Shown here: positions 25,999 to 35,353 of the stretch, piece after piece
Numbering within the stretch: position 1 is the first letter of the stretch
Layout of the letters: every line of letters begins with the position of its first letter
Source: Hyphomicrobium_A sp964620915
GTDB lineage: Bacteria; Pseudomonadota; Alphaproteobacteria; Rhizobiales; Hyphomicrobiaceae
Reading direction: 5' to 3'
DNA: 49,521 nucleotides
Assembly: GCA_964620915.1 (NCBI GenBank)
Contig: CAZUKP010000023.1
Coordinates: 1-49,521, forward strand
Notes under the pieces: model-generated
What the model was told of the DNA's origin: nothing
What the model saw: only the letters and a program-made list of their open reading frames with translations
Database searches by the model: none
Program-made: the position numbers and the translations under genes

Positions 25999-27153
25999 CT
26001 AACTCATTACGGAATCGTCATTTTCTTGTGTTTCGGCGGGGAAGACCAAGATCCGATCTAGATCAATCTCCACGTGAACCTCTGCACCTCGTGCCCAACC
26101 CTCCAAAGCAGGAACGCGCGCTTTTAGAGGCTTGTCAAAGCCTTCAACGCCGACCTCGACGCGGGCAACATCGCCCAAGAACTTCACATCTAGCACCCGC
26201 CCAGCGAGATGGCCGTTGGGTGCGGAAAGCGTGATGCTGCGTTCGCGGATGCACATGACGGCACTTTGCCCTTCGTGCAGTCCAGGAGCTGGCACTTTCC
26301 CAATAGGAGATGCAATGTGACCGTCCGTAACAGGATAGACCAGCTCGTTGATTTCGGAAAACAAGCGAGCCACGAAGAGATCGGCGGGTTGGTGATAAAG
26401 ATCCTCGGCCTGGCCTGCCTGGATCAGCCGCCCTGCCCGCATGACGACAATTCGATCGCCAAGGCGCATGGCTTCTTCCGGGTTGTGGGTCACGACGACC
26501 GACGTCGCGCGGGTCTCGCGCAGCAGCGCAAGCGTCTCCTCCTGCATAGACTCACGCAGTTGGACGTCCAGCCCGGAAAACGGTTCATCCATCAACATGA
26601 CGGCCGGTCTCGGCACGATCGCACGCGCAAGGGCTACGCGCTGCTGCTGTCCGCCGGACAGGATATGAGGATATTCATTGGCCATGTGTTCCAAGCCAAC
26701 GCGCTTGAGGGCGAGAAGCGCTTCGTGTTGCGCCTCCGCCTTCGGCAACGCCTTCAATCCGAAGGCGACGTTGCCGAGCACAGTCAGGTGGGGAAACAGC
26801 GCAAAGTCCTGGAACATAAGGCCGATGCTGCGGCTCTCCGGCGGCACAAATCGCTGAGGTCCAGCCACTTCCCAGTCGTTGATCAGGACGCGCCCGGCTG
26901 TCGGTTTCTCAATACCGGATGCCACCCGCAACAAAGTCGTCTTTCCGCAACCCGAAGGTCCCAGCAAACAGACGACCTCGCCCGGCGCAACGTCGAGACT
27001 GAACTCGCGCATAGCGTAAACATCACCGTAGCGGCGTGAGACATTGTCGAAGGTCAGCCGTGCCGCGAAGGCGGCGGCTGCGCGACCGCTTGCAGGGGCT
27101 GAGCCTGCGGGCGATCCCTGACGCGTGACGGGCTTGGCTGATCGTGAATCCAA
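25999..27153 (-). CDS. ABC transporter ATPase, ferric-iron/spermidine type (FbpC/PotA-like), orphan
   Basis: A 384-residue ATPase subunit with an extra low-complexity N-terminus (about residues 15-32, Ala-rich). Walker A is GPSGCGKTT, the signature LSGGQQQRVALARAI and Walker B VMLMDEPFSGLD. The C-terminal ~120 residues form a TOBE-like domain (ITLSAPNGHLAGRVLDVKFL). The subfamily imports Fe(III), polyamine or sulfate/molybdate; none of the permease or binding-protein partners is nearby. It sits between scpB and tatA, where most relatives have no gene. Confidence 0.85.
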   Translation of the reverse strand: MDSRSAKPVTRQGSPAGSAPASGRAAAAFAARLTFDNVSRRYGDVYAMREFSLDVAPGEVVCLLGPSGCGKTTLLRVASGIEKPTAGRVLINDWEVAGPQRFVPPESRSIGLMFQDFALFPHLTVLGNVAFGLKALPKAEAQHEALLALKRVGLEHMANEYPHILSGGQQQRVALARAIVPRPAVMLMDEPFSGLDVQLRESMQEETLALLRETRATSVVVTHNPEEAMRLGDRIVVMRAGRLIQAGQAEDLYHQPADLFVARLFSEINELVYPVTDGHIASPIGKVPAPGLHEGQSAVMCIRERSITLSAPNGHLAGRVLDVKFLGDVARVEVGVEGFDKPLKARVPALEGWARGAEVHVEIDLDRILVFPAETQENDDSVMS

Positions 27154-27188
27154 ACTTGCGGGTACCTTAAGCGCGTGGCGTGCCCCGC

Positions 27189-27989
27189 TCAGGACTTATC
27201 GGTCTCTGCCTCATTCGACAAGGGCGCGAATAGCTCCTCCTCGTCGTTCGGGTCCTCATCCGGCTCATCCTCGTCAGTTGCATCGAGAGGAAGTTCATCG
27301 GGCATTAGTGCGACCACGTCCGTTGGCTCAGGCACAGCGAAATCCGGCGGCAGATTGCCGTCGAGAAGACCCGACGCCCTCAGCTCTGCAAGGCCCGGCA
27401 GATCCCTGATGTTTTCGAGCCCGAAGTGGCTCAAGAAGCCGTCGGTGGTTCCGTACGTGACGGGCCGGCCCGGCGCGCGACGGCGCCCGCGCAGACGAAC
27501 CCAACCGGTTTCCAGCAGTATGTCGAGCGTTCCAGCCGAAGACGAAACGCCGCGGATCTCCTCGATCTCTGCGCGCGTTACAGGCTGATGGTAGGCAATG
27601 ATTGCGAGCGTCTCGAGCGCCGCTTTCGACAAGCGCCGTTCTTCCTCCGCATAACGTTCCAAAAGATAGGCGAGATCATTCGCCGTTCGGAACGACCACT
27701 TTCCGGCCACCCGGACGAGGTTGACGCCACGCCCGGCATAAAAGCTCTGCAGCTCGTTCATGAGCGCGCCGATGTCGTCCTCGTCCGTTAGATGGCTCTT
27801 AAGCTTCGCTTCATCGAGGGGCTCGGAAGCGGCAAACAACAAGGCCTCGAGGATCCTCAGCTTTTCGCGGTGGTCGGCAAACGGCAAGGCCGCGACGTTG
27901 CCGGGCAACGCCGGCCCTGCGCCCTCATCGGGCGCATTGTCGTTCACGTCCTGGCTCGGCGGCACCAATGTCAGGCGAGGCGGCACCAT
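27189..27989 (-). CDS. scpB: Segregation and condensation protein B
   Basis: A 266-residue ScpB, dimeric partner of ScpA in the SMC condensin complex. The two winged-helix domains lie in the middle: LRILEALLFAASEPLDEAKL and ETLAIIAYHQPVTRAEIEEI with RGRRRAPGRPVTYGTTDGFL. The C-terminal tail is acidic (DEDEPDEDPNDEEE). It follows scpA after about 43 nt. Confidence 0.95.
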   Translation of the reverse strand: MVPPRLTLVPPSQDVNDNAPDEGAGPALPGNVAALPFADHREKLRILEALLFAASEPLDEAKLKSHLTDEDDIGALMNELQSFYAGRGVNLVRVAGKWSFRTANDLAYLLERYAEEERRLSKAALETLAIIAYHQPVTRAEIEEIRGVSSSAGTLDILLETGWVRLRGRRRAPGRPVTYGTTDGFLSHFGLENIRDLPGLAELRASGLLDGNLPPDFAVPEPTDVVALMPDELPLDATDEDEPDEDPNDEEELFAPLSNEAETDKS

Positions 27990-28032
27990 GTGTCTCTCTT
28001 ATCTCTTGGTTCTACGACTGACGCGGTTCACT

Positions 28033-28878
28033 TCAGGCCACGCGCTCCCAATCCGCTCCGGCGCGGCGTGACCTCAAATAGATTGGTGCGAAGGGACCGT
28101 CCTGCCGGATCTCGACATGCCCCTCGCGAGCCATTTCCAGTGTCGCGCCGAAGGAACTTGCAAGGATCGTCTTACCGTCCTCAGCAGCGGTAATGAGCCG
28201 CTCAAGAAAGCGGCTGAAATCTACCCAATCCGTTCCGGTGGCGTCATCACCAATGAGGCGTTCCAGGCGCACGCGGGCCTCCTTGATCGACCAAACGGTA
28301 CGTGGCTTGACGACGTGCCCGACCTTGATCGTGCGCCGGCGCTGATCCGCATAAGACTTGAGCAGGTCGTAGATGCTCGCCGTATAGGTCGTGTCGCGAA
28401 TGGTCTTGGCGCCTTCGGGCATGCCGCGGGCGAAAACGTCGCGGCCAAGCCGCATGCGCGTCATCAGTTGGGCTGCGCTGTTGCGCATGGCTTCCAGCCG
28501 CATCAGTCGGAAGGACAGGCGCCGGGCAAGATCCTCCGCGCTCACGTCCTCGGCGTTTTCGTCCTCGCGCGGCAGCAGTAGGCGCGACTTGAGATAAGCA
28601 AGCCAGGCGGCCATCACGAGATAGTCGGCAGCGAGTTCAAGACGAAGGCGTTGGGCCTCGGTGATAAACACCAGATACTGATCGACGAGGCCGACGATGG
28701 AGATCTTGGTGAGATCAACCTTCTGGGTGCGGGCAAGCGCCAACAAGAGGTCTAGCGGTCCCTCGTAGCCCGCCACATCGACGATCAGAGTGTCACCCGA
28801 ATCACCAAAGCCATCGGGCGCCGGGGCATCCCATTCCGTGCTCGCCGTATCGCTCTCGTGCCCTTGTTCCGGCTCCAT
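28033..28878 (-). CDS. scpA: Segregation and condensation protein A
   Basis: A 281-residue kleisin that bridges the SMC heads. The conserved N-terminal block is VDVAGYEGPLDLLLALARTQ with VDLTKISIVGLVDQYL, then ADYLVMAAWLAYLKSRLLLP. The C-terminal winged helix (AAEDGKTILASSFGATLEMA) binds the SMC head. Preceded by nagZ; gene order nagZ-scpA-scpB is typical for alphaproteobacteria. Confidence 0.96.
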   Translation of the reverse strand: MEPEQGHESDTASTEWDAPAPDGFGDSGDTLIVDVAGYEGPLDLLLALARTQKVDLTKISIVGLVDQYLVFITEAQRLRLELAADYLVMAAWLAYLKSRLLLPREDENAEDVSAEDLARRLSFRLMRLEAMRNSAAQLMTRMRLGRDVFARGMPEGAKTIRDTTYTASIYDLLKSYADQRRRTIKVGHVVKPRTVWSIKEARVRLERLIGDDATGTDWVDFSRFLERLITAAEDGKTILASSFGATLEMAREGHVEIRQDGPFAPIYLRSRRAGADWERVA

Positions 28879-28945
28879 GCCTCACCCTTGATCCGCCGAG
28901 GAAGCGGAAACTGAGATCCAAACCAGTCCCCATATGAGGTTGAGC

Positions 28946-29977
28946 TTACACTGATTCAGCACTGCGTGCCGCTGTCGCAAGGACGCGAACCAGTTCGGCC
29001 TCAGCCGCGGCTGCATCGAATGGCCTGGGCTCGTTAAGTATTCTCAAGGACGTCTCGAATCGTTGGATGGAGCGGCCCTCAAGCATGGGAACGCCGGCGG
29101 CGGCTTGCTCCATCTCGCCAAAGTCACCCTTGCAGTAAAGGGCAAGATCAGCGCCAGCGCTGATAACCGCCTCGGCGCGTTGACGCATGGGGCCGCAAAG
29201 CGCCTTCATCGATAGGTCGTCACTCATCAAAAGTCCGTCAAATCCGATCTCCACACGGATGACCTCACGCGTGACGGCCTTGGACGTACTCGCTGGAGCG
29301 TGGGCGTCGACGGCCCCAAAGACGACATGAGCGGTCATGGCGGCCGGCATGTCGTTCAGGGCCTTGAAGGGGGCGAAGTCAGTTGCCGCAAGTTCCGCGC
29401 GGCTGGCATTCACAGTGGGAAGGGCGAGATGGCTGTCCATCGTCGCGCGACCGTGGCCTGGGATGTGCTTAATCACCGGAACAACGCCGCCCGCCATGAA
29501 CCCCTCGGCCACCGCCCTGCCAAGCGCGGCCACCTGGTCGGGAACCGTGCCGTAGGCGCGATCCCCGATGATGCCATGCGCACCCGGGACGGGAACATCT
29601 AGGACCGGGGCACAATCGGTATTGATGCCCAGCGCGCGCAAGTCGTCTGCCAAGAGGCGGGAAACCGCGAAGACCGCCCGTTTTGCGGCGTCTGGGTCTT
29701 GCGAAAAGACTGTCCCGTAGGCTGCTGCAGGTGGCAGTGCGCGCCCCAAAGGCGGGCGCAATCGCTGAACGCGACCGCCTTCTTGATCAATCAGAACGAG
29801 CAAGTCCTGTGTTCCGACAGCCTCGAACGCGGCCGCGGTGAGGGCGCGGATCTGCGGCAGGGCCTCAAGATTTCGCCCAAAAAGGATGATGCCGGCGGGG
29901 CGTACATCCCGCAGGAAGTCGGATTCTCGAGGCGACAGGACCGTGCCTGCAAGGCCAGTGATCAATGCCGTGCGCAT
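28946..29977 (-). CDS. nagZ: Beta-N-acetylhexosaminidase NagZ
   Basis: A glycoside hydrolase family 3 enzyme that removes GlcNAc from muropeptides during cell-wall recycling. The fingerprint KHIPGHGRATMDSH holds the catalytic-loop His and Asp, and VLIDQEGGRVQRL and GFDGLLMSDDLSM (nucleophile Asp in SDD) are present. From ATG 29977 it has 343 residues, which is usual; the frame extends to a GTG at 30013. It is a cytoplasmic enzyme with no signal peptide. Confidence 0.95.
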   Translation of the reverse strand: MRTALITGLAGTVLSPRESDFLRDVRPAGIILFGRNLEALPQIRALTAAAFEAVGTQDLLVLIDQEGGRVQRLRPPLGRALPPAAAYGTVFSQDPDAAKRAVFAVSRLLADDLRALGINTDCAPVLDVPVPGAHGIIGDRAYGTVPDQVAALGRAVAEGFMAGGVVPVIKHIPGHGRATMDSHLALPTVNASRAELAATDFAPFKALNDMPAAMTAHVVFGAVDAHAPASTSKAVTREVIRVEIGFDGLLMSDDLSMKALCGPMRQRAEAVISAGADLALYCKGDFGEMEQAAAGVPMLEGRSIQRFETSLRILNEPRPFDAAAAEAELVRVLATAARSAESV

Positions 29978-30061
29978 TACGTTCCCAACAGGAGATTTTT
30001 GCGACCAGACCACCGCCAGCCAACAATTTGGGCAAGCGGTGTCCTGCGGTCTGCCGCCGGC

Positions 30062-31681
30062 TCAGTATGCGGTGACCCAGCAATCGGTGTAGCCGGCGCT
30101 CTTGAGCTGACTGCATAGCGCGCTCGCCTGAGCGCGTGAACCTGGTGGGCCGACAAGGAGGCGATGATAGGTGCCCTTCGCGCCAAGATTTGCCTCTCTG
30201 ATATCCGGCGTCTTGTTTAGAAGGACGCTCCCGTATTGCTGTTGCATGTCTGCAAACCGTTGGAGAGCAGAAAGGCGGCTTTGAGCGGAAACAGGTACAG
30301 AAGCCAGCACTGCAACGTATCCATTGCTGCCTGTGCTGGCGCGAGCCGTGCTGGTCGGTGCTGGTGCAGGTTTCTTTGGCGCTGCTGGCTTCGCAGCAGC
30401 CGGCGAGGGTTTCTGGACGGGCGTGGTCTTGGCAATCACGACCGGCTTCTGCGCCGCATCGGGCGAATTGACGACGACAGGTTTTGACGGCGTGCTTGAG
30501 GCAGCCGGTGCGGACGCCTGCTGGGTTGCAGACGAAAGTAGCGGATTGACATCGGAACGGGTTCCGCCGGACGTCGGCGAGGGACCGCCAAATCCGCCAA
30601 CGACCGTCATCCCCGGAACGGAGATACCCGGCTCCCCGGTATCGGCAGCAGCAGGTGCCGCCGGAGGCACAATCGATCCATCACGCCCCACGGTTAGCGT
30701 CGTCACCTTGCGCGTACCATCCGCCTCCGTTGCAGCGTCGGATTGGCTTCCTGCGCCGCCTTGGCCCAAGCGCCCCATAACCTTGCTGTCGGTGTGCGCA
30801 AATTGTTTGCCACCGGGATCCGTCGGCTTGACCCTTGCCGGTTCAGCACTGCCTCTGATGACCGGAGTCGCACCCTCAGGCGACGATCCCACGATCAGTT
30901 TGTATCCCTGTGCGAGCCCATAGCCGAGGCCAATAGCGACGACGACAGCGCCGGCAATGCGCATCGTCCAACTGCCGCGCCGAGGCTCCTCAACTTCGTA
31001 CTCGCCGCCCTCTTCGTGCGGGTAGTTCGGATCGACCTGGTCCAGAGCACCGGCATGAGGCTGCTCAAACCCCTGTTGGGCGTCGTAACCGTGATAGGCC
31101 TGCTCTGGCGGCATATCGCCGTGTCCGGCTGGCACAAGTTGGTGCGACCAGTCCATTTGCGGCGGCTGTGGCGGCTCACCGTGGTAAGCGTGGGCTTCTT
31201 CGCGCGATGTACCGGCGGGCATGTAGCTGCCCAGATCATATCCGCGTGTGTCCTGCGAAGTAGGTGGGGCCTGCCAATGGTCAGTCTGGGGGATGCCTTG
31301 CGGTTCCAGATGAGGCTCAGCTGGGTGAGCATACTGCGCGCTCTCTGGATGTCCGAATGAGGGCTCCTGGCCTGCATAAGGATCAGCTACGCTGCCAGGG
31401 TCACCATAGTCCGGCTGCTCAGGGTATGGGGCGTGCGTCGTCGGGTATGGCTCGTATTCCGGAGCCGCGGGCGCTTGCGGATAATGGTATCCGGGCGGCT
31501 GCTGCTGAGGATACCCATTCTGCCCATAGGGATCTTGTTGAGGGGGCTGTGGCGGATTCATCTGGCCCGGGCCCAAGGGCTGCTGTTGCTGGGCGCGTAA
31601 ACGGTCCGATTCCTGGCCGGGCGACAGCTGGCGGGGCGCCTGCCATCGATTGTTTGGCGCGGGACCGTGGGAGCGAGACAT
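30062..31681 (-). CDS. SPOR-domain membrane protein
   Basis: A 539-residue protein of the septal SPOR family. The N-terminal 235 residues are Pro/Gln/Tyr/His-rich and probably unfolded in the cytoplasm. A single membrane helix (IAGAVVVAIGLGYGLAQGYK) is followed by a long Pro/Ala/Ser linker and a C-terminal SPOR domain that should bind denuded peptidoglycan (VAVLASVPVSAQSRLSALQR to the end). A SPOR gene between argS and nagZ is normal for the group. Confidence 0.88.
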   Translation of the reverse strand: MSRSHGPAPNNRWQAPRQLSPGQESDRLRAQQQQPLGPGQMNPPQPPQQDPYGQNGYPQQQPPGYHYPQAPAAPEYEPYPTTHAPYPEQPDYGDPGSVADPYAGQEPSFGHPESAQYAHPAEPHLEPQGIPQTDHWQAPPTSQDTRGYDLGSYMPAGTSREEAHAYHGEPPQPPQMDWSHQLVPAGHGDMPPEQAYHGYDAQQGFEQPHAGALDQVDPNYPHEEGGEYEVEEPRRGSWTMRIAGAVVVAIGLGYGLAQGYKLIVGSSPEGATPVIRGSAEPARVKPTDPGGKQFAHTDSKVMGRLGQGGAGSQSDAATEADGTRKVTTLTVGRDGSIVPPAAPAAADTGEPGISVPGMTVVGGFGGPSPTSGGTRSDVNPLLSSATQQASAPAASSTPSKPVVVNSPDAAQKPVVIAKTTPVQKPSPAAAKPAAPKKPAPAPTSTARASTGSNGYVAVLASVPVSAQSRLSALQRFADMQQQYGSVLLNKTPDIREANLGAKGTYHRLLVGPPGSRAQASALCSQLKSAGYTDCWVTAY

Positions 31682-31735
31682 CTATAAGAACCCCTTCGAA
31701 TCAGCTTCTGCGACTAATGCCGACCGAATCGAAGT

Positions 31736-33496
31736 CTAGCGCATAGACTCCGGAGCCTCGACGCCCAGGACCGAAAGCCCCGAGGATATCACCTGTTGCG
31801 TGGCGGCGATGAGCGCTAAGCGTGCGGCAGTCGCAATCCCGTCTTTTGGCTGAATAAATCGCAAATGTGGCGAATCGTTGCCTCGCGTCCACTGCGTATG
31901 AAAAACAGACGCTAAATCATAGAGGTAGAAAGCCAGGCGGTGTGGCTCCTCGGCACGCGCCGCACCAGCAATGAGCCGCGGGAAAAACGCCAGTCGTTTG
32001 ATCCAGTCGAGTTCCCCGGAATCGGTGAGGCACGACAGATCGGCTTCACGTATGGCCGCGCTCTCCTTGTCGAATTCTGGAAACGCCTCCTTGGCGTTGC
32101 GGAAGACGGAGGCGGCGCGCGCGTGGGCGTATTGAACATAGAAAACCGGGTTATCCTTGGACTGCTCCATTACCTTTGCGAGGTCGAAGTCGATCGGTGC
32201 ATCGTTCTTGCGCATGACCATCATGAAGCGGACCGGATCGCTGCCGACCTCCTCCACGACATCGCTCAAGGCCACAAAAGTGCCGGCACGCTTCGACATG
32301 CGCACGGGCTCACCAGCACGCAAAACCTTAACGAGCTGACAGACCAGGATCTCGAAATCGGCCTTGCCGCCGGAGAGCGCATTGACGGCCGCCTTGATGC
32401 GCGGAATGTAACCGATGTGATCGGCACCAAAAACGTTGCGGTAGTGATCGAAACCGCGCTGTAGCTTGTCGTAATGGTAGGCAACATCGCCAGCGAAATA
32501 GGTGTAGCTGCCATCCGACTTCATGAGCGCACGATCGACATCATCTCCAAAGGCGGTTGAGCGGAAAAGCGTCTGCTCGCGATCCTCCCATTCCTCGTCC
32601 TCGTGACCCTTGGGGCGTGGAAGCCTGCCCTCATAAATGAGGTCCTTGGCGCGCAGGGCTTCAATTGCTTCTCTGACCTTGTCTTTCTGGTCCGAAATCA
32701 GTGAAGCCTCGGAGAAGAAAACGTCGTGCATGATATTTAGCGAGGCGAGATCCTTCTTGATCTCCTCCAGCAGCGGCTTGATGGCAGCCGCCCTGACGAT
32801 GGGCACCCAATCTTCCTCAGGTTTCTGAAGCAGTGCTCTGCCATGCTCCTTGGCAAGCGCTTCGCCGATTGGTTTGAGATAATCGCCCGGATAGAGACCT
32901 TCGGGGATTTCTCCGATGTCTTCGCCCAGCGCTTCGCGATAGCGCAGGTAAGCCGACCGCGCGAGTTGGTCGACTTGGCCACCGGCGTCATTGACGTAGT
33001 ACTCCCGCGTCACGGTGTAGCCGGCAAAGTCCAGGAGATTGCACAACGCATCTCCAAAAACCGCGCCGCGACAGTGGCCGACGTGCATGGGACCGGTTGG
33101 ATTGGCGGAGACGTACTCGACGTTGATCGTCTCCCCCTTGCCGACGTTGGTTCGACCATACCCGACCCCCTCGTCCAGGACGTGACGCACCAGCCCCTGC
33201 CAGAAGATGGGTTTCAATGTCAGGTTCAAAAAGCCGGGACCGGCGACATCCACCGTCGCGATATCGGGATCGTCTGCAAGCTTTGCTTTCAAACTCTCGG
33301 CAATGTCGCGCGGCTTCATGCGAGCCGACTTGGCCAGCACGAGCGCAGCGTTCGTGGACAAATCACCGTGTGTGGGATCGCGCGGCGTTTCGACCTCGAC
33401 ACCCGAGATCACGAGGTCTTCGGGAAGCGCTCCTTCGCGCTTCAAGGACTCGAGCGCCGCCGCAACGCGATCCTCCACGTGCGTGAACACGTTCAT
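31736..33496 (-). CDS. argS: Arginyl-tRNA synthetase
   Basis: A class I synthetase of 586 residues. The HIGH-like motif is PTGPMHVGHCRGAVFG and the KMSKS-like one is RMSKRAGTF. The C-terminal helical anticodon-binding part contains VQYAHARAASVFRNA. I start at MNVFTHVEDRV (ATG 33494-33496), the usual argS N-terminus; the open frame to 33559 adds 21 residues rich in Cys and Arg. Followed by the SPOR gene. Confidence 0.96.
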   Translation of the reverse strand: MNVFTHVEDRVAAALESLKREGALPEDLVISGVEVETPRDPTHGDLSTNAALVLAKSARMKPRDIAESLKAKLADDPDIATVDVAGPGFLNLTLKPIFWQGLVRHVLDEGVGYGRTNVGKGETINVEYVSANPTGPMHVGHCRGAVFGDALCNLLDFAGYTVTREYYVNDAGGQVDQLARSAYLRYREALGEDIGEIPEGLYPGDYLKPIGEALAKEHGRALLQKPEEDWVPIVRAAAIKPLLEEIKKDLASLNIMHDVFFSEASLISDQKDKVREAIEALRAKDLIYEGRLPRPKGHEDEEWEDREQTLFRSTAFGDDVDRALMKSDGSYTYFAGDVAYHYDKLQRGFDHYRNVFGADHIGYIPRIKAAVNALSGGKADFEILVCQLVKVLRAGEPVRMSKRAGTFVALSDVVEEVGSDPVRFMMVMRKNDAPIDFDLAKVMEQSKDNPVFYVQYAHARAASVFRNAKEAFPEFDKESAAIREADLSCLTDSGELDWIKRLAFFPRLIAGAARAEEPHRLAFYLYDLASVFHTQWTRGNDSPHLRFIQPKDGIATAARLALIAATQQVISSGLSVLGVEAPESMR

Positions 33497-33573
33497 GCAG
33501 TCGGTTCCCGGCAGATGGATGAGCGGACCGCCCCTGCACCATGGCAAGCGGCACCGCAAGAAACGTCGCCCGC

Positions 33574-34812
33574 CTAACGCAAATCCGGGGTGGCGTCAAA
33601 CAGGCGACGATGCTCGGCAATTGCGTATCGATCCGTCATTCCCGCGACAAAATCGGCGATGACGCGGGCTCGCCGGCGCGCAGTCTGACTGGCCGAGGCT
33701 GCGCGCCAGGCCTCCGGCATGGCGTCCGGCGCGGCCAGATAGCGCGCGAACAGATCGCCCACAATCTGCTCGGCACCCGTCATGATTTGCATGACACGAG
33801 AATGGCGGTAGACGCGCTCGAACAAGAAACCCTTCAGCGTGGCGATGCTCTGGCCCATCTGACCCGTGAAGGCGACAGTGGCCGCCGGTGCGCGTCGGAC
33901 GTCATCCGGCGACGTCGGGGCCAGCGCTCTAAGACGTGCGCGTGTCTCGCCAATAACATCACTGACCATCACTGTGATCATCCGCCGTGTCACTTCATAC
34001 GTGAGGCGCGTTTCGTCTGAGTCATGGACGGCGCTCTTTGCTTGAGCCAATGCAGGTCCCGCGAGCGGTTTCGCATCGAGATCGGCAAATGCGATGAGGC
34101 CTGCGCGCAGGCCATCATCAACGTCATGGGATACGTAGGCAATGTCATCCGCTAGCGCCGCAACTTGCGCTTCAGCAGAGGCCCACGATGTCAGATCGAG
34201 GCTTTGCCAACGTTCAAGGGTGCGGGATACCTTCTCGATCGCGTCGGCACGGCCAAGTGGGATAGGGCCATTGTGTTTGGCCAAGCCTTCAAGCGTCTCC
34301 CAAGTGAGATTGAGCCCATCGAAGGCCGCGTATTTGCGCTCCAACAGCGTAACGACACGCAAACTCTGGGCGTTGTGGTCAAAGCCCCCGAATTTCGCCA
34401 TGACTTGATCAAGGGCACGCTCTCCTGCATGTCCGAACGGCGGATGTCCCAGGTCGTGGGCAAGCGCGATGGCTTCTGCCAGGTCCTCATCAAGACGAAG
34501 CTGGCGTGCGACGGTGCGCGCAATCTGCGCAACCTCGAGACTGTGGGTCAGACGGGTGCGATAGTGATCGCCTTCGTGAAAGACGAACACCTGGGTCTTG
34601 TGGGTGAGGCGGCGGAACGCCGTCGAATGGACGATACGATCGCGGTCACGCTGGAACGGACTACGCGTGGGACAATCAGGCTCAGTGTGCTGGCGTCCGT
34701 GGCTCGCGATGGCGCTCGCTGCATAGGGCCCAGGCGCCCGAGCGCCAGCCGACAACTGCTCTCCGTAACCCGCTGATTCCAGGGTTGGGCCCTTCGTTTC
34801 CACCGATGTCAA
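33574..34812 (-). CDS. dgt: dGTPase-like HD-domain triphosphohydrolase
   Basis: A 412-residue member of the deoxyguanosinetriphosphate triphosphohydrolase-like family. Metal ligands of the HD domain are visible: RLTHSLEVAQIA, then IALAHDLGHPPFGHAGE, and DDIAYVSHDVDDG. The early FRRLTHKTQVF is also typical. In this class the gene stands between erpA (divergent) and argS, as here. Substrate range cannot be told from sequence. Confidence 0.93.
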   Translation of the reverse strand: MTSVETKGPTLESAGYGEQLSAGARAPGPYAASAIASHGRQHTEPDCPTRSPFQRDRDRIVHSTAFRRLTHKTQVFVFHEGDHYRTRLTHSLEVAQIARTVARQLRLDEDLAEAIALAHDLGHPPFGHAGERALDQVMAKFGGFDHNAQSLRVVTLLERKYAAFDGLNLTWETLEGLAKHNGPIPLGRADAIEKVSRTLERWQSLDLTSWASAEAQVAALADDIAYVSHDVDDGLRAGLIAFADLDAKPLAGPALAQAKSAVHDSDETRLTYEVTRRMITVMVSDVIGETRARLRALAPTSPDDVRRAPAATVAFTGQMGQSIATLKGFLFERVYRHSRVMQIMTGAEQIVGDLFARYLAAPDAMPEAWRAASASQTARRRARVIADFVAGMTDRYAIAEHRRLFDATPDLR

Positions 34813-34849
34813 AAGCTCCTGCCTTGTTTGGTCGCTTTTTGCCGGGGCT

Positions 34850-34877
34850 TTGACATGCGCCCAAGCGCGCTTATCTT
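34850..34877 (+). promoter_or_regulatory. Sigma-70-type promoter of erpA
   Basis: TTGACA at 34850-34855 is a perfect -35. It is 16 nt from TATCTT at 34872-34877, a good -10. It sits in the divergent gap between dgt and erpA, about 60 nt before the erpA start. Confidence 0.6.
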
Positions 34878-34940
34878 CCTAGTGTGTGTGGGCTGCTTCC
34901 GGCAACCCGGACCCCACTGATTGAAGAGCATCGTTAAGCC

Positions 34941-35270
34941 ATGACTGAAGCCGTAACCGTGACAGAACGCGCCGCAAAGCGAATTGGCGAGATCGTTGCC
35001 GGCGAAAATTCGGCCCGGTTGTTGCGCGTCAGCGTCGAGGGTGGCGGCTGCTCGGGCTTCCAGTACAAATTCGATCTGGTCCCTGAAGCCGATGCAGACG
35101 ATCTTGTGATCGAGCAATCGGGAGCCAAGGTTCTCATTGATCCTGTGTCGCTTGGCTTTTTGGCCGGCTCCGAGATCGATTTTGTCGATGACCTCATCGG
35201 CGCATCCTTCCGGATCAACAATCCGAAAGCTACGCAGTCGTGCGGTTGCGGCACCAGCTTTTCGATTTGA
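34941..35270 (+). CDS. erpA: Iron-sulfur cluster insertion protein, A-type (ErpA-like)
   Basis: A 109-residue A-type carrier that passes Fe-S clusters to target proteins. The three ligand cysteines are in VEGGGCSGFQYKF and SCGCGTSF. Length and spacing fit ErpA/IscA. The gene is divergent from dgt and is followed by xthA, a known order in the group. Whether it acts as ErpA or as an IscA/SufA cannot be decided from sequence. Confidence 0.93.
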   Translation: MTEAVTVTERAAKRIGEIVAGENSARLLRVSVEGGGCSGFQYKFDLVPEADADDLVIEQSGAKVLIDPVSLGFLAGSEIDFVDDLIGASFRINNPKATQSCGCGTSFSI

Positions 35271-35353
35271 ACGCCCCGTCCTCTCATTGCTGGTCACACC
35301 CTGCATTTTCAACTACGTGTGGACGTCTTATCAACGCGCCCTGAGACGTCGGC

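Noticed and set aside
26209..27039. 276-codon frame opposite the ABC ATPase gene
   Set aside because: The ATPase has all nucleotide-binding motifs on the other strand; this frame has none.
28799..28806. CGAATCAC inside scpA as a cassette-type control site
   Set aside because: It is in the middle of a coding region and has none of the other words of the 5' element; a chance match is expected in a window this long.
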